Part shown: one piece after another, positions 7,764 through 15,061 of the stretch
Layout: every line of letters starts with the position of its first letter
Position numbering within the stretch: position 1 is the stretch's first letter
Assembly: GCF_000092845.1 (NCBI RefSeq)
Contig: NC_014150.1
Coordinates: 1,512,919-1,576,918, forward strand
Direction: 5' to 3'
Source: Brachyspira murdochii DSM 12563
GTDB taxonomy: Bacteria; Spirochaetota; Brachyspiria; Brachyspirales; Brachyspiraceae
DNA: 64,000 nucleotides
The notes under the pieces: model-generated
Database searches by the model: none
What the model was told of the DNA's origin: nothing
The model's input: only the letters and a program-made list of their open reading frames with translations
Program-made: the position numbers and the translations under genes

Positions 7764-7853
7764 ATGTTAACAACTATAAATGCAATATTATCTTTAGTAT
7801 CATTATCACTTAATATAGCAGTTTTAGTTCTTTTATTTAAAAGAGGTAATTAA
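7764..7853 (+). CDS. Tiny hydrophobic peptide 2 (29 aa)
   Basis: A 29-residue peptide with one hydrophobic segment (INAILSLVSLSLNIAVLVLL) and a basic FKRGN tail. An AGGAG ribosome-binding site lies upstream of the ATG at 7764. The start codon sits in the loop of a small hairpin formed by AGTTGT and ACAACT. Its stop overlaps the ATG of the ribbon-helix-helix gene (TAATG), so the two are translationally coupled. It may be a membrane toxin, a holin-like peptide or a membrane partner of the downstream system. It resembles peptide 1 in design but not closely in sequence. Confidence 0.65.
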   Translation: MLTTINAILSLVSLSLNIAVLVLLFKRGN

Positions 7854-8059
7854 TGGATAATAAAAAAAATACTCATGGTGGTGCTAGAATTGGAGCTGGC
7901 AGAAAAAAGAAAGATGATAAGGATAAAAAGCCTAGCTATAGAATATCTTTTAGATTAAATGAAGAAGAAAATAAAATGCTTGAAGAAGCCGCAAAAAAAG
8001 AAGGAATGAGCATAGGACAATATGCTAGAAAATGTGCTTTGGAGAAATTTAAAATATAA
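7853..8059 (+). CDS. Ribbon-helix-helix DNA-binding protein (68 aa)
   Basis: A 68-residue basic protein. It starts with GGARIGAGRKKK, a motif common in small phage and plasmid DNA-binding proteins. A MobC/CopG-like ribbon-helix-helix follows: a strand (YRISFRLN), helix (EEENKMLEEAAKKEG) and helix (SIGQYARKCALEKF). It probably binds palindromic DNA as a dimer; the hairpin at 8085-8110 just downstream is an obvious candidate site. It is coupled to peptide 2 and lies 63 bases before the GHKL-nuclease gene, so it may regulate the cargo operon. Antitoxin or autorepressor roles are both possible. Confidence 0.7.
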   Translation: MDNKKNTHGGARIGAGRKKKDDKDKKPSYRISFRLNEEENKMLEEAAKKEGMSIGQYARKCALEKFKI

Positions 8060-8084
8060 CAAATAAATAATTTATATATATTAG

Positions 8085-8108
8085 GTGTTGCGATAATAAA
8101 GGTTATCG
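8085..8108 (+). repeat. Left boundary inverted repeat of cargo block
   Basis: GTGTTGCGATAAT, four variable bases, then GTTATCG. The same 24-base pattern (20 of 24 identical) occurs in the opposite orientation at 12094-12117. The sequence also forms its own hairpin (GCGATAA / TTATCG) ending a few bases before the ribosome-binding site of the GHKL-nuclease gene. It could be an operator, a cassette end or a leader hairpin. Confidence 0.6.
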
Positions 8109-8122
8109 TATTGGAATTCATT

Positions 8123-10000
8123 ATGTATGTAAAAAAAGAAAGTAAATTAATAAAAGTAAATGGAAGATTAATAACAAATTCTTTAGTAGATAAAAGCAAT
8201 ACTTTTTTAGCTTTATGTGAACTTATAAATAATTCTATTCAAGCATCTGCAAATAATATAGAAATAAATATGACATCTGATTCTGAAGGTGAAATGATAA
8301 AAGATAGTATAACTTCTTTATCAATAAAAGACGATGGAGAAGGTGTATCTCTTAGTGATTTTCAAAAGAAAATATTAGAAATAGCTACAGACATAAAACC
8401 TAAAGGAAAAGGAACAGGAAGATTTTCAGTCTTTCAATTTGGTAAAACTGCTTATTTTGAAACAGTTTCTTATGATAAAATTTTAAATAATTATACAAAG
8501 ACATCATGTACATTAAATTTAAATGAACTTCAAAATGGATATATAGATAAAGAAGTAGAACTTGAAAGTTATATTTTTAATTCAAAAAAGGATACATATT
8601 TTTTTATAGAAGTAAGAGACATATTTACTAAAGATTATGAAAATTATAACAGTAGAAAACATAAAATTTGTGATGCATTAAAAACAGAAAATATAGGTTT
8701 ATCATTATTTACTATGTATCCTATAGAAATGTTAGATAAAAATATTCAATTTTTTGTAAATGGTATAAAAATTGATACTAAAAACTATCAGTTGGATAGA
8801 AACAAATTTGAAAGACAATATAACGATTATTCAATAGAATATGATGTTATAGAACATAAGTCTAAAAAAAAGAAAGAAGAAAAAGTACTTTGTATAAGAA
8901 CTGAAAATAACAATATAAAAAATATATTAAATTATTTTGATATAGAAATGGATATACCTTATAAAGAAAAATCGGAAGTTAGTTGGCATATATATGTGGA
9001 TTCTGAATACATAGATAAAAATGTAGAATCATTTGAAAATATAGATTTAAAGGATATGAATATTGATGTAAAAAATTTTTTAAATCAAATAGAAACAGAT
9101 ATCAAAAATTTTTTCTTAAATAATTATGAAGAATATTTTAATTTTAGAGATAAACTAATAAAAAATGATAACTATCCATATAAAAACAATATTAGTTCAT
9201 CTAAAAGTAAAGAAATAGCATTTATACAAATAGCGTATTCTATAGAAGATAAATATAAATTATTGTCATCTAATAATAAAGATTTGATGAAAATTATTTA
9301 TCCATTATTAGATGGTTGTTTAGATAATCCAAATTTAAAAAAAATAATTAATAGTATTAATACGCTAAAAAAAGAACACATCAAACAATTTGAAGAATTA
9401 ATAGATAAAACAGAATTAGATGAAGTTATAACTTTTTCTGATAATGTTGCTAATAAAATGGCATTTTTAGATTTTTTACATGAAATTAATTATAGTGATG
9501 ATATATCTAAATATATATTAGAACGTAAACAGTTACATAAAGTACTAGAGAAAAATTTATGGATATTTGGAGAACAATATATTTATAGTAGTGCTATAAT
9601 AGAAAGTGATACTAATTTAGGAAAAAATTTAGAACGATTACGAGCAAATATTATGAAAAATAATTGTGAAGAGTTTGATGAAATAAAATCAGATGATAAT
9701 ATAACAAAAATAACAGATTTATTCTTTTATTCAGACTTTAAATTTAATAAAAAACATGAGGTATTAGTTGTAGAATTAAAGAGACCTAGTGTTAAATTGG
9801 GTAATAAAGAAATTGAACAAGTAAAAAGATATGGATCTGAGATATCAAAATCCAGTAGTATAAGTAAACAAAATGTAAATTTTAAAATCATATTAATAGG
9901 TTCAAGTATTAATGAAGATGATGCAATATATATAAGCAATAATGAACCATTATATAAAACAGGAAATATTGAAATATGGGTAATGAACTGGGCTGATTAA
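8123..10000 (+). CDS. GHKL ATPase fused to Shedu/DUF4263-like nuclease
   Basis: A 625-residue protein. The N-terminal GHKL (Hsp90/MutL-type) ATPase shows the N-box CELINNSIQA (32-41), the G1 motif KDDGEG (69-74) and the G2 loop GKGTGRFSVF (95-104). A long helical middle follows. The C-terminus has LEKNLWIFGEQY, typical of the start of DUF4263, and a PD-(D/E)xK core: D532 in ITDLFFYSDF, E551 and K553 in VVELKRP, then a QVKRYG helix. Shedu nucleases with varied sensor domains defend bacteria against phage; a GHKL sensor fits that theme. ATG 8123 has GGAA six bases upstream. Codon use is extremely A+T-rich, suggesting recent transfer. Confidence 0.75.
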   Translation: MYVKKESKLIKVNGRLITNSLVDKSNTFLALCELINNSIQASANNIEINMTSDSEGEMIKDSITSLSIKDDGEGVSLSDFQKKILEIATDIKPKGKGTGRFSVFQFGKTAYFETVSYDKILNNYTKTSCTLNLNELQNGYIDKEVELESYIFNSKKDTYFFIEVRDIFTKDYENYNSRKHKICDALKTENIGLSLFTMYPIEMLDKNIQFFVNGIKIDTKNYQLDRNKFERQYNDYSIEYDVIEHKSKKKKEEKVLCIRTENNNIKNILNYFDIEMDIPYKEKSEVSWHIYVDSEYIDKNVESFENIDLKDMNIDVKNFLNQIETDIKNFFLNNYEEYFNFRDKLIKNDNYPYKNNISSSKSKEIAFIQIAYSIEDKYKLLSSNNKDLMKIIYPLLDGCLDNPNLKKIINSINTLKKEHIKQFEELIDKTELDEVITFSDNVANKMAFLDFLHEINYSDDISKYILERKQLHKVLEKNLWIFGEQYIYSSAIIESDTNLGKNLERLRANIMKNNCEEFDEIKSDDNITKITDLFFYSDFKFNKKHEVLVVELKRPSVKLGNKEIEQVKRYGSEISKSSSISKQNVNFKIILIGSSINEDDAIYISNNEPLYKTGNIEIWVMNWAD

Positions 10001-10189
10001 TAAAAAGAAAATAGAGATAAATTAACTTATATGAGTAATGAAATAAAAGTTAAAGATAATTATATATTAAATAATATTGAAAAAAAAATATCCCTGAAAT
10101 AAACTTCAATAATATTAAATTGAAGTTAAATGTGAAAAAATAATTATTAATTATATATTAATATAAAATAAATATTTTGGGAATACATT

Positions 10190-11911
10190 ATGGAATATGA
10201 AAAACTTATTACAAAATTAGCATATGATTATAACATATTTAATAAAGATTCTAGTATAGAAAATATTTTAGAGCTTTTTAAAGATACAAATGAAATTAGT
10301 ATTAAAGAATTAAATTTATTAATATTCATTATTATCAATGAAAAAAGTTACTCTAATTTTTGTAAAGAATTAAAAAATATAACTAACATATATTCAGATG
10401 AACAATTAAGTAGTCTATTTTTAAGTTTTATAGCAATTGCTAATTCTGATAGCATAGATATCACTATGCAGTATAGAAATAAATTAGAAAATGAAAAAGA
10501 ATTAAATATGGTATCTATGACAAATAGTAATATAAAATTAGAAAATAATTATTTTTCATGTAATGATATTATTGACACTACTGTAGATCTTTTAGACTTT
10601 AATTTTAAATTATTTAAGTATATAACTAACAATAAGGAAATAATATCATCTACTATCAATTATATGAATATTGATCTAGTAAGAGAAAATAATAAATTTT
10701 TAATTTTAAAAACTATTTATGAATATATATGTTTTGAAAATGCATTTTTATCTGAAGTTAGTATTTATAAATATAAAATAGAATATAAAGATAAGTTTCA
10801 TATATTAAAATATATTAATTTATTGAAGGTTAATGAAAAATTAATATCTTCTCTAATGAATACTCATAACTTGAAAATATATTATTTTGATAACATATAC
10901 ATAGAAAATTTAAAAATAAACGAAATGACTGGTGAAATATTTTTTGATATAGAAAAAAAGTCGGTAAAAAATATGTATATAGAAGGTAGAATGAAATTAT
11001 ATATAAATAGTTTAGTAATATACCATTATTACTATGATAAAAATTATAATGATATGGCACTAAATTTTTTCAGAGTGTTTATTGCATTAGATTATATACT
11101 ATACAATGTATCAAATTATATAACTGATACAAAGCATAATATCAATTTTTATTTATTTAAAATAAATAAAAAATTACTATCTGAATATTGTACAAAAATA
11201 ACTAATTTAGATAGTAATATTTGTGATGATATAATAGAATATTTAACTTATGATAATAAATCTAGTTTTTGGAATAAACCTTTAATAAAAAATGGTGATT
11301 TTTATCATTTATTAATTACACCTATAAAATATGGCAATATTATATTTATTGTAGATGAATATATGAATAATAAAACAACTTGTTTTAAAGATAAAAAAGG
11401 AAATCTATTTGAAAAATTTGTCGTAGATGAAATTACACTTCTATTATCTGAAAAAAAATTTTTTTATAAAATAGATCATGGTAAATATAAAATTTCTAAA
11501 AAAGAGATGGAGGAAATAGATTTTATATTAGAAACAAAAAATACAATTATAGTAGCTGAAATTAAATGTATTAGATATCCATTTAATTCACAGTTAATAC
11601 AAAGATATGAAACTATTATTAATAAAGCGGTTGATCAAATAATAAGAAAAACTACATTTTTAATAAAAAATAATAAAAAATTTCAAAATAAAAAAATTTC
11701 ATTTCAAAATAAAAAAATTATTAAATGTGTTATAACAAATTATAGTTTATTTTCTGGAACAGAAAGATCTGGAGTTTATATTATAGATATAAATATGCTT
11801 CGTAAATATATTAATGTTGGTAAAGAAGGATTTATCAAGTATGACTTAAGTACTAGAGAAAAACATGAAATAGCTAAAAACTTATATAATACTGAAGATG
11901 GAATTTTCTAA
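10190..11911 (+). CDS. Unknown protein with C-terminal PD-(D/E)xK nuclease domain
   Basis: A 573-residue protein whose first 390 residues match no family I recognise; they look mostly helical, Asn/Ile/Tyr-rich and soluble. The C-terminal 170 residues carry a restriction-type core: GNLFEKFVVDE (E408), EEIDFILE (D444) and IIVAEIKC (E457, K459), followed by a helix with YETIINKAVDQI. It lies 190 bases after the GHKL-nuclease gene in the same direction and has the same extreme A+T composition, so the two probably form one functional unit. The ribosome-binding site is weak (TGGGAA). A second effector nuclease or a target-recognition partner is plausible. Confidence 0.65.
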   Translation: MEYEKLITKLAYDYNIFNKDSSIENILELFKDTNEISIKELNLLIFIIINEKSYSNFCKELKNITNIYSDEQLSSLFLSFIAIANSDSIDITMQYRNKLENEKELNMVSMTNSNIKLENNYFSCNDIIDTTVDLLDFNFKLFKYITNNKEIISSTINYMNIDLVRENNKFLILKTIYEYICFENAFLSEVSIYKYKIEYKDKFHILKYINLLKVNEKLISSLMNTHNLKIYYFDNIYIENLKINEMTGEIFFDIEKKSVKNMYIEGRMKLYINSLVIYHYYYDKNYNDMALNFFRVFIALDYILYNVSNYITDTKHNINFYLFKINKKLLSEYCTKITNLDSNICDDIIEYLTYDNKSSFWNKPLIKNGDFYHLLITPIKYGNIIFIVDEYMNNKTTCFKDKKGNLFEKFVVDEITLLLSEKKFFYKIDHGKYKISKKEMEEIDFILETKNTIIVAEIKCIRYPFNSQLIQRYETIINKAVDQIIRKTTFLIKNNKKFQNKKISFQNKKIIKCVITNYSLFSGTERSGVYIIDINMLRKYINVGKEGFIKYDLSTREKHEIAKNLYNTEDGIF

Positions 11912-11930
11912 TAACTTTGAAATATATTTT

Positions 11931-12050
11931 ATGAGCTCAAATTCTTTTTATGAAGATAGAATTAAAATAATAACTAAGAAATTAAAAATAGGAAATTTTG
12001 AAATATCTATACCTACAATAATAGAGAATAAATTGTTTCATTACGAATAA
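11931..12050 (+). CDS. Possible small protein (39 aa)
   Basis: An ATG-initiated 39-codon frame beginning MSSNSFYEDRIKIITKK and ending FHYE. It lies 19 bases after the unknown nuclease gene with no good ribosome-binding site. It could be a short third gene of the cargo block, a gene remnant or chance. Confidence 0.25.
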   Translation: MSSNSFYEDRIKIITKKLKIGNFEISIPTIIENKLFHYE

Positions 12051-12089
12051 TAATACCTCTGCGTAAGCTTTGTGTAGTATTATTATATA

Positions 12090-12117
12090 GTTGCGATAAC
12101 ATAAATTATCGCAACAC
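12090..12117 (-). repeat. Right boundary palindrome / inverted repeat of cargo block
   Basis: A perfect inverted repeat GTTGCGATAA / TTATCGCAAC (12090-12099 and 12106-12115, six-base spacer). Read on the minus strand, 12117-12094 repeats the pattern at 8085-8108. It starts five bases past the stop of the small ribbon-helix-helix gene that ends at 12123. Function may be operator, 3' hairpin or recombination core. Confidence 0.65.
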
Positions 12118-12122
12118 TGTAT

Positions 12123-12251
12123 CTAATTGATATAATCTAAAATAAGTTTTTTAATATACTTACGTACGCTCATATTATTTTCTTTAGCTAATCTTTTTAA
12201 TAGCTTATATTCTTTATAATTAAATCTGCAAACTACTAATCTTTTTTTCAT
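12123..12251 (-). CDS. Small ribbon-helix-helix protein (42 aa) coupled to integrase
   Basis: A 42-residue basic protein (MKKRLVVCRFNYKEYKLLK...) with the strand-helix-helix plan of minimal CopG/Arc proteins: VVCRFN strand, KEYKLLKRLAKENN helix and SVRKYIKKLILDYI helix. A GGAGG ribosome-binding site lies inside the integrase 3' end, and its ATG overlaps the integrase stop (TAATG). It could be an excisionase-like directionality factor or an integrase regulator, binding the palindrome at 12090-12115 just beyond its stop. Confidence 0.7.
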   Translation of the reverse strand: MKKRLVVCRFNYKEYKLLKRLAKENNMSVRKYIKKLILDYIN

Positions 12252-13198
12252 TATTCTACCTCCAAACTTTTTAAGTATATTCCTGTTATAGCTATACTGC
12301 TATGATTTAATGCCTGTCTAATGAGTTCTATATCTTTGGTTTGTTTGTATAAAGTAACAGCAAAATAATGCCTTATATCATGTATAGAATATGCAGCTTT
12401 TATTTTACCTTGCTGATATAAACGCTTTGAACTTCTATAAAAAATGTTTCTTATCACTTCAGAACTTTTATTTTTGAAAGGATTATTAAAAGAAAGATTA
12501 TTCTGTTTCGCTCTGCGGGCTTTAGCCAATAATTTAATAACTTTATCTGTAACTTTCCAGCTTATTTCCTTGCCTTTTGAATATGAATAATATTTGTTAT
12601 TTCTTATTTCTAGTTTAGGTAAAGCACCAACACGTACTCCGCATTCCATTATAAAAATGATGGCCACTTTTATAAGAGGATCTGCTATATCTTTAATTAT
12701 TAATTCAATTTCTTTTTTAGTTGGGACTTCAAGTCTTTTTTTGTTCTTCACAGGCGGACGAGTTTTTGTACCTCGAAAAGGATTTTTCATAAACGGATAT
12801 CTTCTCTCTAAAAAAGAAAAGAAAGAGGAACATGAAGAAACTAATGCACGTATACTTAAATTAGAAAGTTCACTTGAATTGACTTCCGTTATAAAATCAT
12901 CAGCTTCTCTTGCTTTAATAAATAAAATATTTTTCTTATTCATTTTGCAGTATTCCTCTAGTTTATTAAGTCCGTTTCTATATTGTCTTTTTGTGTGATT
13001 GCTTTTTGTTTTTGAACATTGCTTAAAAAAGTTTTCTTTTTCTATTTCATAATCTATCTGTTTAATAAGCTGCTCTTCTTTCATATAGTCAAGTATATTT
13101 AAGTAGTTAGCTTGCTTAATGAGAAGTTCCGCTTGTTTTTCTGTTATTATATTATTATTGTTTTGTACTATTAATTTATTATTGCTTTTAGAAGCCAT
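12251..13198 (-). CDS. int: Tyrosine recombinase / phage integrase
   Basis: A 315-residue site-specific recombinase. An N-terminal SAM-like core-binding domain spans roughly residues 55-150 (HTKRQYRNGLNKLEEYCK...). The catalytic domain holds R189 (ECGVRVGALP), H273 and R276 (SIHDIRHYF), H299 (ALNHSSIAIT) and the nucleophile Y308 (GIYLKS). It is intact and would integrate or excise the prophage. It lies in the middle of the visible prophage rather than next to a recognisable att site. Its 3' end is coupled to a small ribbon-helix-helix gene. Confidence 0.92.
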   Translation of the reverse strand: MASKSNNKLIVQNNNNIITEKQAELLIKQANYLNILDYMKEEQLIKQIDYEIEKENFFKQCSKTKSNHTKRQYRNGLNKLEEYCKMNKKNILFIKAREADDFITEVNSSELSNLSIRALVSSCSSFFSFLERRYPFMKNPFRGTKTRPPVKNKKRLEVPTKKEIELIIKDIADPLIKVAIIFIMECGVRVGALPKLEIRNNKYYSYSKGKEISWKVTDKVIKLLAKARRAKQNNLSFNNPFKNKSSEVIRNIFYRSSKRLYQQGKIKAAYSIHDIRHYFAVTLYKQTKDIELIRQALNHSSIAITGIYLKSLEVE

Positions 13199-13276
13199 GT
13201 TTATACCTTTTTATTAAATTAAAGACAAAAGCCTTCATTTAATAAAAAGAATATAAACTTTTATAACTATGTATTA

Positions 13277-13684
13277 TTAAAACGGTACCTCCTCACCGAG
13301 TAGGTGCCTATCGGCATCATCTTCCTGACTATTATTTTCTACTGCATTATTCACATCTTTTTTATCAGCAAGCATCTGCATTGACTGCATAATTATTCTC
13401 ACTTTAGATTTAGTAGTGTTTGTATTTTTATCCTGCCATCTTTCCTGCCTTAGTGTTCCGCATATTAAAACTTGCTTTCCTTTTATAAGATATTTACTTA
13501 CTGTTTCTGCTAATTTTCCAAAAGCTACTATATCAAAATAATTTACTTCTGTAGTATTTTTTGTAATTACATAATAATTGTTTGCTATAGAAAACTCAGC
13601 AATTTCCATTCCTCCTTGTGTATATTTTCGCTGCGGGTCAGCAGTTAGCCTTCCTATTAATGTTACAATGTTATGATCGCTCAT
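13277..13684 (-). CDS. ssb: Phage single-stranded DNA-binding protein
   Basis: A 135-residue SSB. The OB fold runs from NIVTLIGRLTADPQRKYTQGG through INYYVITK-like strands to KGKQVLICGTLRQERWQDK and VRIIMQSMQML. The C-terminus ends GEEVPF, the acidic tip that recruits replication partners. Just before this tip a palindromic element (13294-13315) is inserted in frame, encoding ADRHLLG in the flexible linker, where length changes are tolerated. It belongs to the minus-strand early operon, 26 bases after the repaired end of the MmcB-like gene. Confidence 0.92.
   Translation of the reverse strand: MSDHNIVTLIGRLTADPQRKYTQGGMEIAEFSIANNYYVITKNTTEVNYFDIVAFGKLAETVSKYLIKGKQVLICGTLRQERWQDKNTNTTKSKVRIIMQSMQMLADKKDVNNAVENNSQEDDADRHLLGEEVPF
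13294..13316 (+). repeat. Short palindromic element P4 inside ssb
   Basis: Exact reverse complement of the element at 3209-3231 in the protease gene, here in the linker of ssb before its acidic tip. Half-sites are CCGAGTAGG and CCTATCGG. The two copies are read by their host genes in opposite orientation. Confidence 0.85.
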
Positions 13685-13710
13685 TATATTTCACTCCATA
13701 TTAATTAATG

Positions 13711-14209
13711 TTATTCATATTCTATATAATCCCTAATTAAAATATTGCTGCATTTGCCATGCTTAATTCTTTTTATAGTATTAATTAAAAGCCTGTTTTC
13801 AAGTCCTTTATCAATTTTGAATGCACCGCTTTTTTTCTGTATTTTAAAATTACCATTATCATAATACCATATTAATCCCCATCCGATAGGGTAAGTCCTC
13901 TTTTTTTATTAATCCTTCAGGACATACATAATATCTATTTGTACCTATAGAAGATTTAAAAGTTTCTATACGCATTTTACTATCTAATTTATAAACTATC
14001 CTATGTGGTTTTAATAAATCCCTTCTAAAATCTTTTATATCTGTTTTTATTTCATAAAGAGTTGTATTTGAATAGTTATCAAATATTAATACATCAGGAT
14101 TTTCCTTCACTAATAAACATTTATATTCTATCAAAGCAATACTTTCCAAAAAATATTTAGCTGTAAGACAGCATAGATCCGAATGTGTTATTTTTTTTAT
14201 TTTTTTCAT
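13711..14209 (-). pseudogene. MmcB-like PD-(D/E)xK phage protein, frameshifted
   Basis: The first 116 residues (stop at 13859) contain a restriction-like core, NPDVLIF then LYEIKTDIKDFRRDLLKPHR, and the motif RYYVCPEGLIKKEDLP, as in DNA-repair/MmcB-like phage proteins. The other frame then continues without a break as GWGLIWYYDNGNFKIQ to ...RDYIEYE, stopping at 13711. The join is a CCC run (minus strand; GGG at 13889-13891): one C fewer gives DLPIGWGLIWYY. The full gene would be about 165 residues and would end 26 bases before ssb. It is either inactivated or affected by an assembly indel. Confidence 0.75.
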
Positions 14210-14231
14210 TTTACTATACCTATTTCATTGC

Positions 14232-14402
14232 TTAAAAGTTTAGCTTTATTAATATATCACAAAGTAAAGAAGCAATATTTGATAAAAAGAAACAAAGTAA
14301 ATAGAAAGCCTTAGCTATATCATTTTTTGATGTTATACTAATAAAAATACATATAACACTAAATATTCCAAAACTTATAGAACCTATTTGATAAACCATC
14401 AT
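14232..14402 (-). CDS. Small two-helix membrane protein (56 aa)
   Basis: A 56-residue protein with two hydrophobic segments (ISFGIFSVICIFISI and AFYLLCFFLSNIASLLC) separated by a short TSKNDIAK loop. Its first ATG overlaps the stop of the upstream gene (ATGA at 14402-14399), a coupling arrangement that supports it as real. The ATG directly after (14399) is an alternative start. Function is unknown; phage inner-membrane accessory proteins of this size are common. Confidence 0.6.
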   Translation of the reverse strand: MMVYQIGSISFGIFSVICIFISITSKNDIAKAFYLLCFFLSNIASLLCDILIKLNF

Positions 14403-14629
14403 TTTATAACCTTATTCAATATATTTTCTATTGCCTGCATATAAAACCCCAAACTATGATGACACTCCAATCTCTCATTATTTATAGTTAAAAATAATTC
14501 ATTTTTCTTTTTTACTTTTTTATAACTAACATTAATATTTTTGTATTTATATTTTAATATTCCTAGAATATCATTCATTCTTCTGAACTCATCATTTACA
14601 TCATTATAATTAATAATCGCTTTAATCAT
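14399..14629 (-). CDS. Hypothetical phage protein (76 aa)
   Basis: Not recognised. A 76-residue basic protein with a helical start (DVNDEFRRMNDILGILKYKYK), a beta pair (INVSYKKVKKKNELFLTINN) and a C-terminal helix (LGFYMQAIENILNKVI). It sits three bases after the previous gene and overlaps the next membrane-protein gene, so it belongs to the tightly packed early operon. Confidence 0.6.
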   Translation of the reverse strand: MIKAIINYNDVNDEFRRMNDILGILKYKYKNINVSYKKVKKKNELFLTINNERLECHHSLGFYMQAIENILNKVIK

Positions 14630-14632
14630 TTT

Positions 14633-14833
14633 TTATATCTCTACTATATCAAATAATGAGCTTAGAACATTATAATATTTATTATATTCATCTTCTGAAT
14701 CACATTCTATTGTTGTAGGCAATCCGCTATCTAAAGTAAATATCCTTATGCTCTTTTTATTTTCATCAAAATAAATATTTGATATACAGTTTATATTTAT
14801 TAAATATTTTTTAATAAAAATACCTTTCAGCAT
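14633..14833 (-). CDS. Hypothetical phage protein (66 aa)
   Basis: Not recognised. A 66-residue protein with predicted strands KYLININCISNIYFD and SIRIFTLDS and an acidic helix SEDEYNKYYNVLSSLFDIV. This is a compact alpha/beta layout common in small phage early proteins. Three bases separate it from each neighbour, supporting operon membership. Confidence 0.55.
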   Translation of the reverse strand: MLKGIFIKKYLININCISNIYFDENKKSIRIFTLDSGLPTTIECDSEDEYNKYYNVLSSLFDIVEI

Positions 14834-14836
14834 AAA

Positions 14837-15031
14837 TTACTCCTCATATTCACAAACAATCGTTATTGGAATACCCATATACTTTGATAAACCTTCTAAG
14901 CATGATATACAAAGTTTACCTTCTTTTTCTTTCTCTTTTTCTATACCATCTTTATCTTTATATTTAATATTTATTTGTCCTTCCAATATCTCATCATCAT
15001 TTATATTTTTTTTACATATATCACAAATCAT
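14837..15031 (-). CDS. Small zinc-ribbon-like protein (64 aa)
   Basis: A 64-residue protein with two cysteine pairs, CDIC at residues 3-6 and CISC near residues 41-44, separated by a charged strand-rich loop (KYKDKDGIEKEKEKEGK). This spacing suits a zinc ribbon, so a nucleic-acid or protein-binding role is likely; partners are unknown. It is part of the minus-strand early operon. Confidence 0.6.
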   Translation of the reverse strand: MICDICKKNINDDEILEGQINIKYKDKDGIEKEKEKEGKLCISCLEGLSKYMGIPITIVCEYEE

Positions 15032-15061
15032 TTTTACACTCCGTTTTTTATTATTTAAGGT

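Noticed and set aside
10031-10102. 23-codon frame between the two large cargo genes
   Set aside because: No ribosome-binding site and low-complexity content; not supportable as a gene.
8085-12117. Reading the two palindromes as a matched tyrosine-recombinase core pair for integrase-driven cassette excision
   Set aside because: The six-base central regions differ (TAAAGG versus CATAAA), and strand exchange needs identical overlap, so they are kept only as related repeats or operators.
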